64,000 nt of DNA, taken from assembly GCA_011634665.1 (NCBI GenBank), contig WAEK01000005.1, forward strand, positions 1,120,001 through 1,184,000, written 5' to 3'. Under the pieces are notes generated by a model. That model worked only from the letters and a program-made list of their open reading frames with translations, was not told the DNA's origin and searched no databases. This stretch comes from Mortierella sp. BCC40632 (taxonomy: Eukaryota > Mortierellomycota > Mortierellomycetes > Mortierellales > Mortierellaceae). Positions 42,501-52,350 of this stretch are shown here, in pieces (within the stretch, counting starts at the first letter, position 1; every line of letters begins with the position of its first letter). Made by a program: the position numbers and the translations under genes.

Positions 42501-42663
42501 TTCAAGCCTTGTCTGTACGCCTGCCTTCGGAATCGACCACATCAGAGGTGACCATGATAAAAAAAAAAAAAAAAAAAAAACTCAGGCCTTGCTGATCCAT
42601 GTCTTTTTTCTTTTGAGCCAAAAAGGATGATCCCAACCTCCACCACACACACACACTCCCTCC

Positions 42664-42694
<31 letters not shown>

Positions 42695-42706
42695 GAAAAG
42701 AAAAAA

Positions 42707-42822
42707 ATTACAGCACAGGGTATTCCCATGTGGTCCCCCACCATAGTACTGACCCTGCCATCAGGAGTTTATCTGCGCAGATCGAACGGGATGCGGAGCT
42801 TTCTCCTGTGTATGGCCGTAAT
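42707..42822 (-). rRNA. 5S ribosomal RNA gene
   Basis: Minus strand, 116 nt. The 5' end ATTACGGC pairs with the 3' end GCTGTAAT to close the terminal stem, including one G-U. Conserved 5S segments are present: CCGCATCCCGTTCGATCTG (loop B / helix region), GCAGATAAACTC (box A-like internal promoter) and AGTACTATGGTGGGGGACCA then CATGGGAATACC. A run of seven T follows the 3' end on the sense strand, a normal polymerase III terminator. It lies on the same strand as the LSU rRNA fragment and about 460 bp downstream of it, as in fungi with rDNA-linked 5S genes. It appears intact. Confidence 0.9.
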
Positions 42823-43278
42823 TCAGAAATATAGATGTTTTGTCTTTACTTGTAGCCAAACTCTGGAAAAAGGCTTGCCTCGTATCCAGAACCCACACCC
42901 TCTCTCTCTCCAGTCTGAGTCTTCGCTCGGTCTTGGTCAAGGAAGATTGATGATAGGGTTTTCCTACTTGACCCAGTTAGCAGCCTCCTACCCCCTTCCT
43001 CTTCTGATACCCTCCTCTTCTCTTCCCCTCTTCCACATCTGGTGCCCTCCTCTCTCATCCATCTGATGCCTTCCACTCCTCCACTCCCCTCCTCCTCTCC
43101 CACTCCCTCCTCCCTCCCTCCTCCCTCCCTCCTCCCTCCCCCCCCCCCTCCCTTTCTCCCTACATTACTCTGCAACTTTTTTTCTTTACAAAGACAATGA
43201 TCTCTCTCTCTGATCTTCACGCAGCAAGCTAATCATCAGAAAGGATAAAAAAAAAAGAAGAATGGTATGTCGAAACAT
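42823..43278 (-). other. Spacer between LSU rRNA 3' end and 5S gene
   Basis: By position this is the first intergenic spacer of an rDNA unit. It contains a strongly pyrimidine-rich (+ strand) block at 43060-43160 with CTCCCTCC repeats. No gene is seen. Confidence 0.6.
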
Positions 43279-43682
43279 ACAAATCTGTAGAACAATGGGC
43301 TTAATCTCAGCAGCTCGTAGCAACAAGGCTACTCGACTGCTTACAATACCCTGTTCAATTAAAGTCGTCTGCAATGGATTTATCTCTTCCAATCCAATAT
43401 TTGAAATTAACATTAGCAGGTGCCTCACACAGCCTTTCCGCCATGCAAGACCTCCCCACGTAGTATGACTCGGGGCCCGAAGACCTATTCGTATTCAACT
43501 AGATATCGGAAAAGGCGGTAATCGTCGCGTTCTAGCACGGATTCTGACTTAGAGGCGTTCAGCCATAATCCAACGGATGATAGCTTCGGGTCATTGCCTG
43601 CTCAGGCAGACCCAAATACCAATTATCCGAATGAAGTGTTCCTCTCGTACTAACTTCAATTACTATTGCAACAACACTTCAT

Positions 43683-43737
<55 letters not shown>

Positions 43738-43781
43738 ATTAGTGGGTGAACAATCCAACGCTTACTGAATTCTGCTTCAGT

Positions 43782-43817
<36 letters not shown>

Positions 43818-43856
43818 AACGTCGCTATGAACGCTTGGCTGCCACAAGCCAGTTAT
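43279..43856 (-). rRNA. 3' end of large-subunit (25S/28S) rRNA, partial
   Basis: The minus strand carries the last ~578 nt of LSU rRNA: GCTTGTGGCAGCCAAGCGTT, GGTTAGTTTTACCCTACTGA, the sarcin-ricin loop AGTACGAGAGGAAC (about 43641-43654), GCTGAACGCCTCTAAGTCAG and the 3' terminus GTTCTACAGATTTGT at 43279. Upstream homology stops sharply at ATAACTGGC (43856), so this is a fragment. Several stem positions differ from the common eukaryotic sequence but with compensating changes, so it derives from a functional rRNA. Confidence 0.92.
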
Positions 43857-44755
43857 TCTACTCTATTATAAATTATTCTCTACATTTTATAAAAACTTAC
43901 TGGATACCTTCGGACACTCTTGATCGGAAAAATGTGTATCAAAAGGTCTATCGAGAGGGTTTAAATAGAAGTCAAGAAAGCTGCGCACCATCGGTAAGGT
44001 ACTCACGGCCATACTGCGCATTGAACTGCGGAATATCTCCTTGAGAGCATCTGAGTTACGCCACCAGACCAAATAACTATCGCCACCATGTCGGGGAACA
44101 AAAATTATGCCGACTGAATATACGACAAGCTCCGACTGCCGCAGCAACATGTATAAAAAGAGGGTTGAAATCCTCGAAAAACTGCACTAATCTCCTCCTC
44201 ATCTGCTCTTCTGATTTTTCACTGATAACTGATAGAACCCAAGATATCGTCTCGGCAAGAGATCTTAAAGCCTCATTTATGTCTAAAGAGCATATTGCCC
44301 AAGCTTTGTTTAGCGAAATTTGAGAGGCTCAGATGGAGAACAATACACCAGATCCTACTGATCCAGGAATAAATTAATGAAGAGCGACAGACTACATCAA
44401 CGCAATGGTCATGATATCTCCCATCCACACGATTTCAGCCTACTGTTGTCCTCCTTTTGATCAGTCAGTGACATCATATAAGGGAAAGAGGTCAAAGTCG
44501 TTTCCCTTCGTCAGTCGCAAATCACATAGTAAACCCGCAAAAATTGGAAGCAAGTTTGCATCCAAAACCAACGAAGGGATAAGAGAAAGAGATCAGAGAT
44601 CAATAAGGATGAAATTTAGCCTTCAAATCTTTCATTCATCCTTCTGTCCGATTACTACCTTTTTTCCTCTCATTCGCTGTTCATCCTCCTCTTTTGTCGT
44701 AATCCCCCCATAACCAACAGTCCAAACATTTCAGTCCGCCGTTGTCCTCCATTAG
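43857..44755. other. No recognised gene; possible transposon relic
   Basis: AT-rich. Short coding-like runs exist (minus strand 44150-43887; plus strand about 44215-44375 with ARDLKASFMSKEHIAQALF and MENNTPDPTDPG) but I recognise none and all are short or interrupted. Confidence 0.4.
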
Positions 44756-44760
44756 TTAGT

Positions 44761-44816
44761 GGCACACAAGAGAAATTCAGTGGCACACAAGAGAATTTGG
44801 TCAGGGGCACACAAGA
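44761..44816 (+). repeat. Three copies of a GGCACACAAGAG motif
   Basis: GGCACACAAGAG at 44761, 44782 and 44805, with AATTCAGT / AATTTGGTCA between. The same motif recurs, some in reverse, near 47880, 50920 and 55175-55320. Confidence 0.75.
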
Positions 44817-45399
44817 GAGAGGCCACTGCTGTTCTCCGGCAGTACTCTGGCAGTACTCCAGCCTGACGCTGTTTCCCCTCACACCTGGCACCCTTTTCCC
44901 TCCCTCTGAGTCCCTCACTTCTGTACTCCGACTGACTGCCGAAAAATTCAGCTCAAACTGTCCCTGTCTATTTTCTTTCCTCAGCTCCTTCCTCGTATCC
45001 TTGTCGCCTTTCTCGCTTCAAACGCTGCTCAAGCTGACACTTCACTTGTCGTAGTTATTCATGCTTGTCACTGTTCAATACTCTTCTTTCACTCTTCAAA
45101 CACGCTCCTTTCACGCGTCAAACACGTCCCTCTTGCTTGTCGCTTTCTTCCCTCCTACCTGTCGCTATTTTCTTTCTTGCCTACATTGCCATTCAAAAGA
45201 CTTAACAGGTAATTTTCAGCCCGCTACAACTCTCTTTCACAACTTCGCCAACCGACTCCTCACGCAACCCTCAGTACTAAACAACTGTTCAATTCAATTT
45301 TTAGTCTGATCAGTCAGAGTTTTTTATGAAAGGATTACTGTTGTAACGGGAGCATTATCATGGTTAATGCTTGAATCATTGAAGTGTGGAGATATTCTC

Positions 45400-47444
45400 C
45401 TATCTTTCCCATAATCGTTGAAAGGGGGTAAGAAGTAGTCTTGCCTCTTGTGCAGGGGTGATTCTCTTTAAATGAGCCACCCGCATGATCATGGGTGGAG
45501 GGAGACATGTTGTGAATGACATTCTACCAATTCTCATTCGGGGTTGCTGCAACTGAATCGGTACACCTGAAGTGGCTGTTGAATGAGATGATGAAAAGTG
45601 GTGAGCGTCCGATGAAGGTGTCGTTATGGGTTTTTCACCTATCAGCACAAATGAGCCTTTGAACCCCGTTAACTGAGCTTTTGGTGTACACGGAGCGGCG
45701 GCATCACAGACATCTGCCCAAAGTCCCTGCTCCAGCTGGGCGCGTTCCGAGGATTCACTTGAAAAAAAAGTCTTTGCAGGAGTAGTCGTAGTTATGGTTT
45801 TGATTCCAAAGTTTTCCGGATTCGGTATTTCGCCAGGATAAGGATGGGTCTGACTATATGAAAGCTCGCCACACTGGGCCAAAGTCCGCAATATTTTTCT
45901 CACTTTTCCCTCTATCGGATCCAAGCCTGCTTGTGAAGTAGGCCTCTGCATGTTACTCCAGTCAGAACCGGAAACTGAAGTCGCACCTTGTGAGAGGGTG
46001 GAAACTTGGGCCATCTTCTGTCTTTCCTTGTTCATTGTCGTTGATATGGATCGCCATCCCTTGGCAAGGCCGAGTAATGCCCACATGGAGTTCTGAGCCC
46101 GATTGCCCTCGATCCTACATTGCATCACCACATTACCATCTGATACCACGAAGTCAATCATGATATCGAGATGCCATTGTCTTGAGCCACATCCAGAAGT
46201 GCAGAATGTTCCTTTGTAATTGTTTGAGCATTCGGCACAAATAGCTCGAATGCGTGCGACATCAATTCTTTTCACCTTACAAATATGTCGCGTTTTTTCT
46301 GAGTAACCTGGTAACTTCAAATACTGGGCATTCTTGACATCGGCAAGGTAGTGAAAGGGGCCTTTCATCAATGAAGTGTAACTCTCTGGACCCTCGAAAT
46401 CACAAACCAGAAACCCGAGTGGATCAAAGTTGTTGGCGGCCTGTTGCTGAGAAGAATGCATCGATTGGGATTGAATTGAGAGTGCCATGGGCGGCAATTT
46501 GGGGGGTCGTCCTAACTCCTGTCTCTGTTGCCGACTGACCCCTTGGGCCTCCATCTTTTGACGGCTATTTTTGGCGGTTTCTGAGAGACTTGCCGAGACT
46601 GATCTTTGTCGTTTATTATCCGAGGGCCCAGCCAATGCAAAAGGTTTACTCTCTTCTGGAAATGCTGCTTGTCGCGGTGTGGTCGCATCCTGTGAGATGG
46701 GCTGGGGTTGGAGATATTTGTTTTCCATGTTCCCGGAGTTCGTATTGGCAATTTCCATATCAGAGAACAATGTGTGTTGTGCTTTCAACCTATATTCAAA
46801 AAAGAAATTGCTTAGTCCCATAATAGGAGGTAGAAGCAAAGGCTGCAAAGCTGTAAGAGTAGCATGAATCATGAATACTCACGATCGTAGATCTTTCAGG
46901 GCTACATCCATGATGTCTAAAATAACGATTGGATCCTCTTGCCGATATCCAAGTACATCCATGCTTAACTCGATGACGTTATTTCGGTCAAGTTTTACAA
47001 GGAGGTTCTTCAGATACAGATAAGATCCAGGTCGAATATCCAATTTGGATGCTACTGCTGAATAATAGCCCCATAATGTGACAACAATATTGTATCGCCC
47101 TTTTGGAGCACCTTGATCATCCCTGTATGGCAGAAGTTCGTTTTCTGTGTAGTCCAGCATGATCATAGTAGTGAAGCGGCTGTCCTTGCCCCTTCTCACA
47201 TAGCAGACCTAATGAGAGGCAAGAGATAAACATGTCAGGTATCTGTTGCTGTTGGATAGGTATCACACAAATGGTGTCCCTCTTGCCTCGAATAATGGGT
47301 AATAGTTTTCGTAAGACTCGACTAGCCTATACAAGAATCTATCAATTTTACCTCGCCAACAAAGTCGCAAAATTTTCTAATCGCAAGCTGACTAATGGTG
47401 CGAAGTTTGGACGCCGACCGATTGAGTTGATGATGGGCAGACAT
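45400..47444 (-). CDS. POT1-like telomere single-strand DNA-binding protein
   Basis: Model on the minus strand: 47444-47352, 47208-46883, 46789-45400, with GT-AG introns and frame kept at both (about 601 residues; the true start may lie further upstream). The second exon reads as the second OB fold of POT1: IRKFCDFVGEVCYVRRGKDS, TTMIMLDYTENELLPYRDD, IVVTLWGYYSAVASKLDIRP, YLKNLLVKLDRNNVIELSMD. The last exon has a low-complexity Gln/Ser linker and then a zinc-binding OB-like part with CAEC...CTSGC (C-x2-C-x8-C-x3-C) near 46215, resembling the POT1 C-terminal fold. The first OB fold was not found. POT1 caps the telomeric G-strand. The match is by motif reading only. Confidence 0.6.
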
Positions 47445-47875
47445 GGAAGATATTGCTTGACAGTGGGCGACGAAAGAGTTGAGGGGGATGATGAGAGACG
47501 GGAGGAGAGGGGTTAAAAAGAAAAGAGAACACGAGGTGGTCGATGGGGTGGAAAGCAATCCATTTCAACCATTCTTTTTGTGAAAGCCACACACAGTTTG
47601 TGTTTCATAACCCGTACGCATCTCATGCTCTTTGCCATGCTCTTTGAAAAGAGAGTGGAGCCGTGATAAAGTGGTTCATGCGGCCCTACTCTGCGCAAGA
47701 CGACTAGAGTAATGATCAAACGAGGAGAGTCGGGTAGAGGGTTGACTAAATTGATGTAAATTGGCAAGATCTCATTGGTCTAAAAGACCATGCAACAATG
47801 GCGTACCGTGGTTTGGCCATATTTGCTGTGAATGAGATCTTTGAGGTTAACAGTGGTATCATGGCTTGAGGCATT
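47445..47875 (-). promoter_or_regulatory. Upstream region of the POT1-like gene
   Basis: Contains short minus-strand frames that may include an unrecognised 5' exon (the missing first OB fold would be expected here) or be promoter. No clear start signal. Confidence 0.3.
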
Positions 47876-47878
47876 GCG

Positions 47879-47917
47879 AGGCACACAGGAGAGTTGTCAG
47901 GGGCACACAAAGAGGTT
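47879..47917 (+). repeat. Two copies of the GGCACACAAGAG-type motif
   Basis: AGGCACACAGGAG and GGGGCACACAAAGAG, about 20 bp apart, directly upstream of the first minisatellite array. Confidence 0.65.
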
Positions 47918-47929
47918 GACAACATCCTT

Positions 47930-48226
47930 ACCCTCTGTGTCCTTCCTTTTCACACACCCTGTTGCTTTACGCCTGCTGGCTGTATTTGTTTTTTCACTTT
48001 GTCATAATCATGCGCCCGCCTCTATGCCTTCTGTGTTATTCCTTTTCACACCTCTTCTCATGCATATTGCTTTACGCCCTTTGTGTCGTTCCTTTTCACT
48101 CTCAGCATGCATAATCCTCTGAGTCCCTCTGTTTATACTTTTCACACCCCTTTCATGTTGTCGCTTTACGCCCCCGTGTCTTTGTCCTCTGCGCCCTCTC
48201 AAAAGAGAGTGACAAAGATGGCTATT
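47930..48226 (+). repeat. 50-bp minisatellite, array 1 (degenerate)
   Basis: Five to six degenerate units containing CCTTTTCAC, CATGCAT and GCTTTACGCCCTCTGTGT. It contains CCCTCTGTTTATACTTTTCA and ends CCCTCTCAAAAGAGAGTGAC. Array 2 has the same end module inverted. Confidence 0.8.
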
Positions 48227-48584
48227 GAGTCCCTCAATAAACACATCCAATTCAGACCCTCAATTAATCTAGCCCATAGGTTAAGAGTCATGCCCACAAG
48301 GCCGCCTTGAATCGACATCCAACTGCGGAAAAATTGATATTGACCAAACGCAGCACCTCTCCTGAAAGAATCATGCAAAGGGCGTGTGTCTTCAGCGATG
48401 GTGTCTTGCTCTCTGTTTTTAAATCTCGCTGAATCCAAAAAACATGGATGTAGTTGACTTGTGTGTTTGCTCTTCTGTCGAAACGAAGCCGCAAGTTCTT
48501 CACAACACACCCGTTCAAGTCAATGATAGATGATCGACAAAACTAATTTAAAGCATCAAATTCAGTAGCCAGCAGGATAACTTT

Positions 48585-50832
48585 TTATAGACTGTTCTGG
48601 GTTATTTTGTAGACAAGATCCTTGATATGTCCTTCAACGGACAAAAGAATTCGGTCTTTTTCTGTGGGGTGATTATTGCAGGCTGTTTTAAGATTCTCAA
48701 TGACGTGATTTAGCGTGTGTCTTTTTCTTTTCTTGCCGGTCGAGAACAAAGCGTCAACATCGGGGCACTCGCTGGCTTTCATCATGGTCGATGGTCCAAT
48801 GTTATGATTGTGTGCGAATCCGGCATCGCTTCTACCATATAAAGATACTCTCCACTTCGACGAATCATTCTCCTGTGGGACGAGGACGATCCTCCATGGA
48901 CAGTTGGTCTTTTCCCATTTGAATTTTAGGTTTCGGCTTGCGATGGTGCCCTTTCTAATACGCCGCAATTCGTTCTTCCTTATCGTAGCCTCATTTGTTC
49001 CAGAGAACGAGCATCTGAAATCAACTTGAGAAAAAAAGAAAAAAAAAAAGAGCAATTTCCATGTAAGCAAATCGATAAAAGAGGAATGAGATGTGGATAC
49101 ATTTTTGAACAGCAATCGTACCTCGCTTCTCTTTATCGCTACCCAAGTCAATATTTGTTGTCTGTCGAAAGATTGGAAATTGATGGTGGTTCGCGAAGCC
49201 ATAAATCTCCTGGAAGGCGTCCTTCAGGTTGCTGTAAACAGTTCCCCTGAAATCGTGGTCGATAGGAGGAGAGCCAGAATTTGCCAAGGCTCTTCTTTGA
49301 GTATCAGAAAGAGCGATATAATCAGTCGTGTTGCTGTTGCTGATTTCCTCATCTTGGATATTAGCGAGGTCTTCTGAAATAATAGCAGAGGTGCAGTTGT
49401 TGTCTGAGTCCAAAGTGGTACGATTCGACTCTAGTAGAGTAGTTGGCGATTTGCTGACATTTTGATCGACATCTGGGAAGGCAAGTGGTGCACCAAACGT
49501 AGCTACTGAAGGCGACGACGAGGGATCCGTTGCTAGTGGCTGTGTTATGAATAGTTGAGACGATTAGATGAGATGATGGTTGGCTAAACATAGTTGACAA
49601 CCTCAAAAGATAAAAGGAGTGAGAGACAATACCTCTTGGCTTGCCAAACGGAGAAGATGATAACGTTGTTGCTGGCAGTTCTCTTCAGCCCAAAGGGGAG
49701 TTCTATCATCGAAAGCCCGTTGAATCGCATTTATGGCAATGACTCCACACGAACCACTGCCAACGCCCTGCTTAGGAATGACGCATTTTACTGTTGGCCA
49801 GCTACGAGGATCCATGTCATCTCTGCCACAGGCGTGAAGCGTCATGGCGACGAAATCCTTTAGTTTGGTGATCCTTGCAACAGGTAGGTCATTTTTAATA
49901 GAGTCTCCAATGATGAGCTGTGAAGTTTGAAGGTTGAAGCGGAAAAAAGTCCAGTGATCGGGCTCGCAGTCGCAGGGGTCAGTGTGGTGACAAGGGCCGT
50001 TGTTGCAGACGCAGTGATCGTCACAAGGACAGTTCTTCTTGTTACGACAGCGCTTCTTGCAAGGACAGCCTTTCTCATCCTTGCAGTCCTCCACTCTCAT
50101 TGGGAATATTCCAAGAATGTCGGTAAGATTGTCGATACTAATTTGGTGCTCGTAGTGCATGGCCAATGGAGGTCGAGTGCTGACAACCCTGTTGCAAAGT
50201 TCAATAGGAATCATCCAAAAGTTACCACTGACATTGTACTTCGAGTCAAGTGCATCGAGACATGCTTGGAGGCCCTCATCGTCAATCCATGTCTCGTTGG
50301 AAAAAGACGTTGTTGCCAGGATAGATAGATGAGTTGACGCTAATTTCCTCGAGGAGAGGCAGTGACGAGTATTCTTAAGCTCCTCAAGTAGTTGGGCGGT
50401 AAAGAGTGGATCCTGATCCTTGGCAACTGATGACACCCAAATGAGAAAGTCGTTGAACTGCTCTTGATATTGGTCCACAACGTAATACACATACTGGAGA
50501 AATGCTAAGCTCTCGAGGGGAAAGGCTACACGATCATTGTACTGGAGTGAAAAGGCCTTTGTAGAGCTAAGCGATAGTGACGAGAGTTGGGGGAGAAACT
50601 CGGATACATCGTCCCTGGAGGGGAGTTGTTGCTGTAAAAGAACAAGTTCAGGTCGAACGATCGTGAAGGGAGCGGTTGACTCTACCGCAACTTTGGGATT
50701 GGAGTCAAACGACGGAGGGAGTTTTAGACAGGCCACGTCTGGTAGAGTTAAACTTTCTCTCCAGCGTGCAGAGAAACAATCGACTTGAGTCCAGTCGACT
50801 TGATTGGGAGAGAGGGTGAAATTGTCGGCCAT
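48585..50832 (-). CDS. Ulp1-type (C48) cysteine protease fused to FAR1/WRKY-GCM1-like DNA-binding domain
   Basis: Model: 50832-49633, 49539-49122, 49024-48585; 685 residues, introns GT-AG and in frame. Residues about 190-400 look like a Ulp1/SENP protease of the type found in transposons: His in DHWTFFRFN, Asp in IIGDSIKND, Gln in PKQGVGSGSCGV and the Cys in SCGVIAINAIQRAF. A Cys-rich insert (about 280-320, CKDEKGCPCKKRCRNKKNCP...) lies just before the catalytic His. The last 200 residues read as a FAR1-like zinc domain: IYGFANHHQFPIFRQTTN, FRCSFSGTNEATIRKN, WEKTNCPWRIVLVPQ, AGFAHNHNIGP. No transposase core is present. It may be a domesticated or accessory transposon gene; the substrate is unknown. 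Confidence 0.68.
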
Positions 50833-50918
50833 GGAGAGAACACTAATGAGAGAGATCGGGGAGGAAGAGGGAAATGAAAGTAAAGGATGATCTCGAGCAT
50901 TTTTATCTTATTTGCCGA

Positions 50919-50966
50919 CTCTCTTGTGTGCCCCCGATATTCTCTTGTGTGCCCCAGACTTTCTTG
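50919..50966 (-). repeat. CTCTTGTGTGCCCC motif copies
   Basis: CTCTTGTGTGCCCCCGATATT, CTCTTGTGTGCCCCAGACTT and the start of a third copy (TTCTTG) interrupted by the DIRS element. Reverse complement of the motif near 44761. Confidence 0.75.
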
Positions 50967-51012
50967 TGGCTAGCAAAGTCGAATATCATGAAGACTTTAG
51001 CCTATTATCCGA

Positions 51013-51114
51013 GGGGCCAGGACCATATATGTGTAACCTTCTTTACTCGAAAATCCAGAAAAAATACCCGCTAAATAAATTCAGCTCTCCACACTACAGA
51101 GTACTACATCTTCG
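51013..51114 (+). repeat. DIRS inverted terminal repeat (left)
   Basis: Reverse complement of 55063-55163 with a one-base length difference; includes the TCTTTACTCGAAAATCCAGA segment. Confidence 0.92.
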
Positions 51115-51176
51115 GTGGGAGAGACAGGAAAACAACTAAAAGAAAACTAAGGGAGGAAATAACGAGGGTGGGAGCT

Positions 51177-51270
51177 ATATGGTCCTGGCCCCTCGGATAA
51201 TAGGCTAAAAGTCTTCATGATATTCGACTTTGCTAGCCATTATCCATTTGGGGCCAGGACCATATATGTG
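51177..51270 (-). repeat. DIRS internal complementary region
   Basis: Joins the complements of the two element ends around GCTAGCCATTATCC, the sequence expected at a circle junction. Overlap of the two ends at the joint is about two bases (TG). Confidence 0.88.
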
Positions 51271-51285
51271 GATCCAGAGCGGAAT

Positions 51286-52350
51286 TTATGGCAAAATCAT
51301 CGACGTGAAATTGGTTGAAGTAGCTGTGTTCAACCGATAGAACTTGTCGAAAAGTACAGAGGACGACCAATTCCCGTGTACGACAACGTCGTCCACTCTA
51401 GCACCCTGTCTGATTGCAGCCGTGGAACCAATTGCTCTTGCTTTTAGGGAGCTTGGCATTCTTGGGAAGATTTAGCTTGCGTGTAATCGAAGCGATGTGG
51501 TTGCTGATGCGTTCAGAACCGACTGGTTTGTCTAGGTCTCTGACATCTCGGATCAATGGGCGATACGATAATGAGGGGTCCTTCGGGTGAGGGACATCTA
51601 CCTCATGGCCTTGAATACGCGATAGGTACTCGGCAAGCGTCTTGATAGGGGCACAACAAAGGGTCATCATGGCATTTGACGGTGGTGTATTTGCAGATAC
51701 GACTACCCCTCCTAGTTTCCTTTGGTAAGAGGATTGGTAATACCACAGCGAACTGGTCTATATGAAACCTGTCATTGGAGAGATCAATGCACATTATATC
51801 GCTGGGTCGGAAGAAACCGCAGGTACCAAGGAGCCAACAAAGCTTTTGGGTGAGGAAAAGATCAGTGAGGGACGAGTTCTGCCCCTGCTGTCGGAAGTGT
51901 TCCACGATTGGACTGATATCGATGCTTAACTCCTTTTGTGTGCTTGATCTCTCGTCTGCGAAGAGAGCGAAAGAACTGTTGGTAGTCTTCACCGTTGAAG
52001 AGAGACTTGTCGTCGTACATCTGAATGATGGCTGATTTGTAAGTGTCAACTGTGTTGGCTGCCCATCCATTAATGGATACACCTGAGGCTAACCAGTTGA
52101 GGAGTTGGACTGGTTGAGGTACCATTGCGTCTACGTTGCGTGCTGTAGCCCAAGTTATGTACCTGTCCTGTATGCTGGAATACGCTTTTTGTCTGCGTTG
52201 TACTTCTGGGCTATCGACTATGATAGATGCTGTGCTTGCATCCCATCCTTTGTCCATTAGGCGTCGCCTCTTATCTTCCAAGCGCATAAAGACCAGTGGG
52301 GGTTCTTCTCCAGGATGTCCGGTGCGTTTCCTGGGGCTGGGATCACTCTG
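51286..52350 (-). pseudogene. DIRS tyrosine recombinase, frameshifted
   Basis: Integrates the circular intermediate. Minus strand: N-terminal SAM-like part (AYSSIQDRYITWATARNVDA ... LNWLASGVSINGWAANTVDT), then after a shift near 51990 the core: LCWLLGTCGFFRPSDIMCID with catalytic Arg1, then LSYRPLIRDVRDLDKPVG (51550), and after a further shift near 51435 the second box RAIGSTAAIRQGARVDDVVV then GNWSSSVLFDKFYRLN with the catalytic Tyr region, stop at 51286. Two or three frame breaks, so inactive as assembled. Confidence 0.82.

Noticed and set aside
43857..44400. Minus-strand frame 44150-43887 as a gene
   Set aside because: It is short, lacks any family I know, and overlaps an equally long frame on the other strand.
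50000..50100. Cys-rich stretch as a separate metallothionein-like gene
   Set aside because: It is in frame inside the Ulp1-like protein, directly before the catalytic His, with no start or splice signals of its own. Kept as an insert of that gene.
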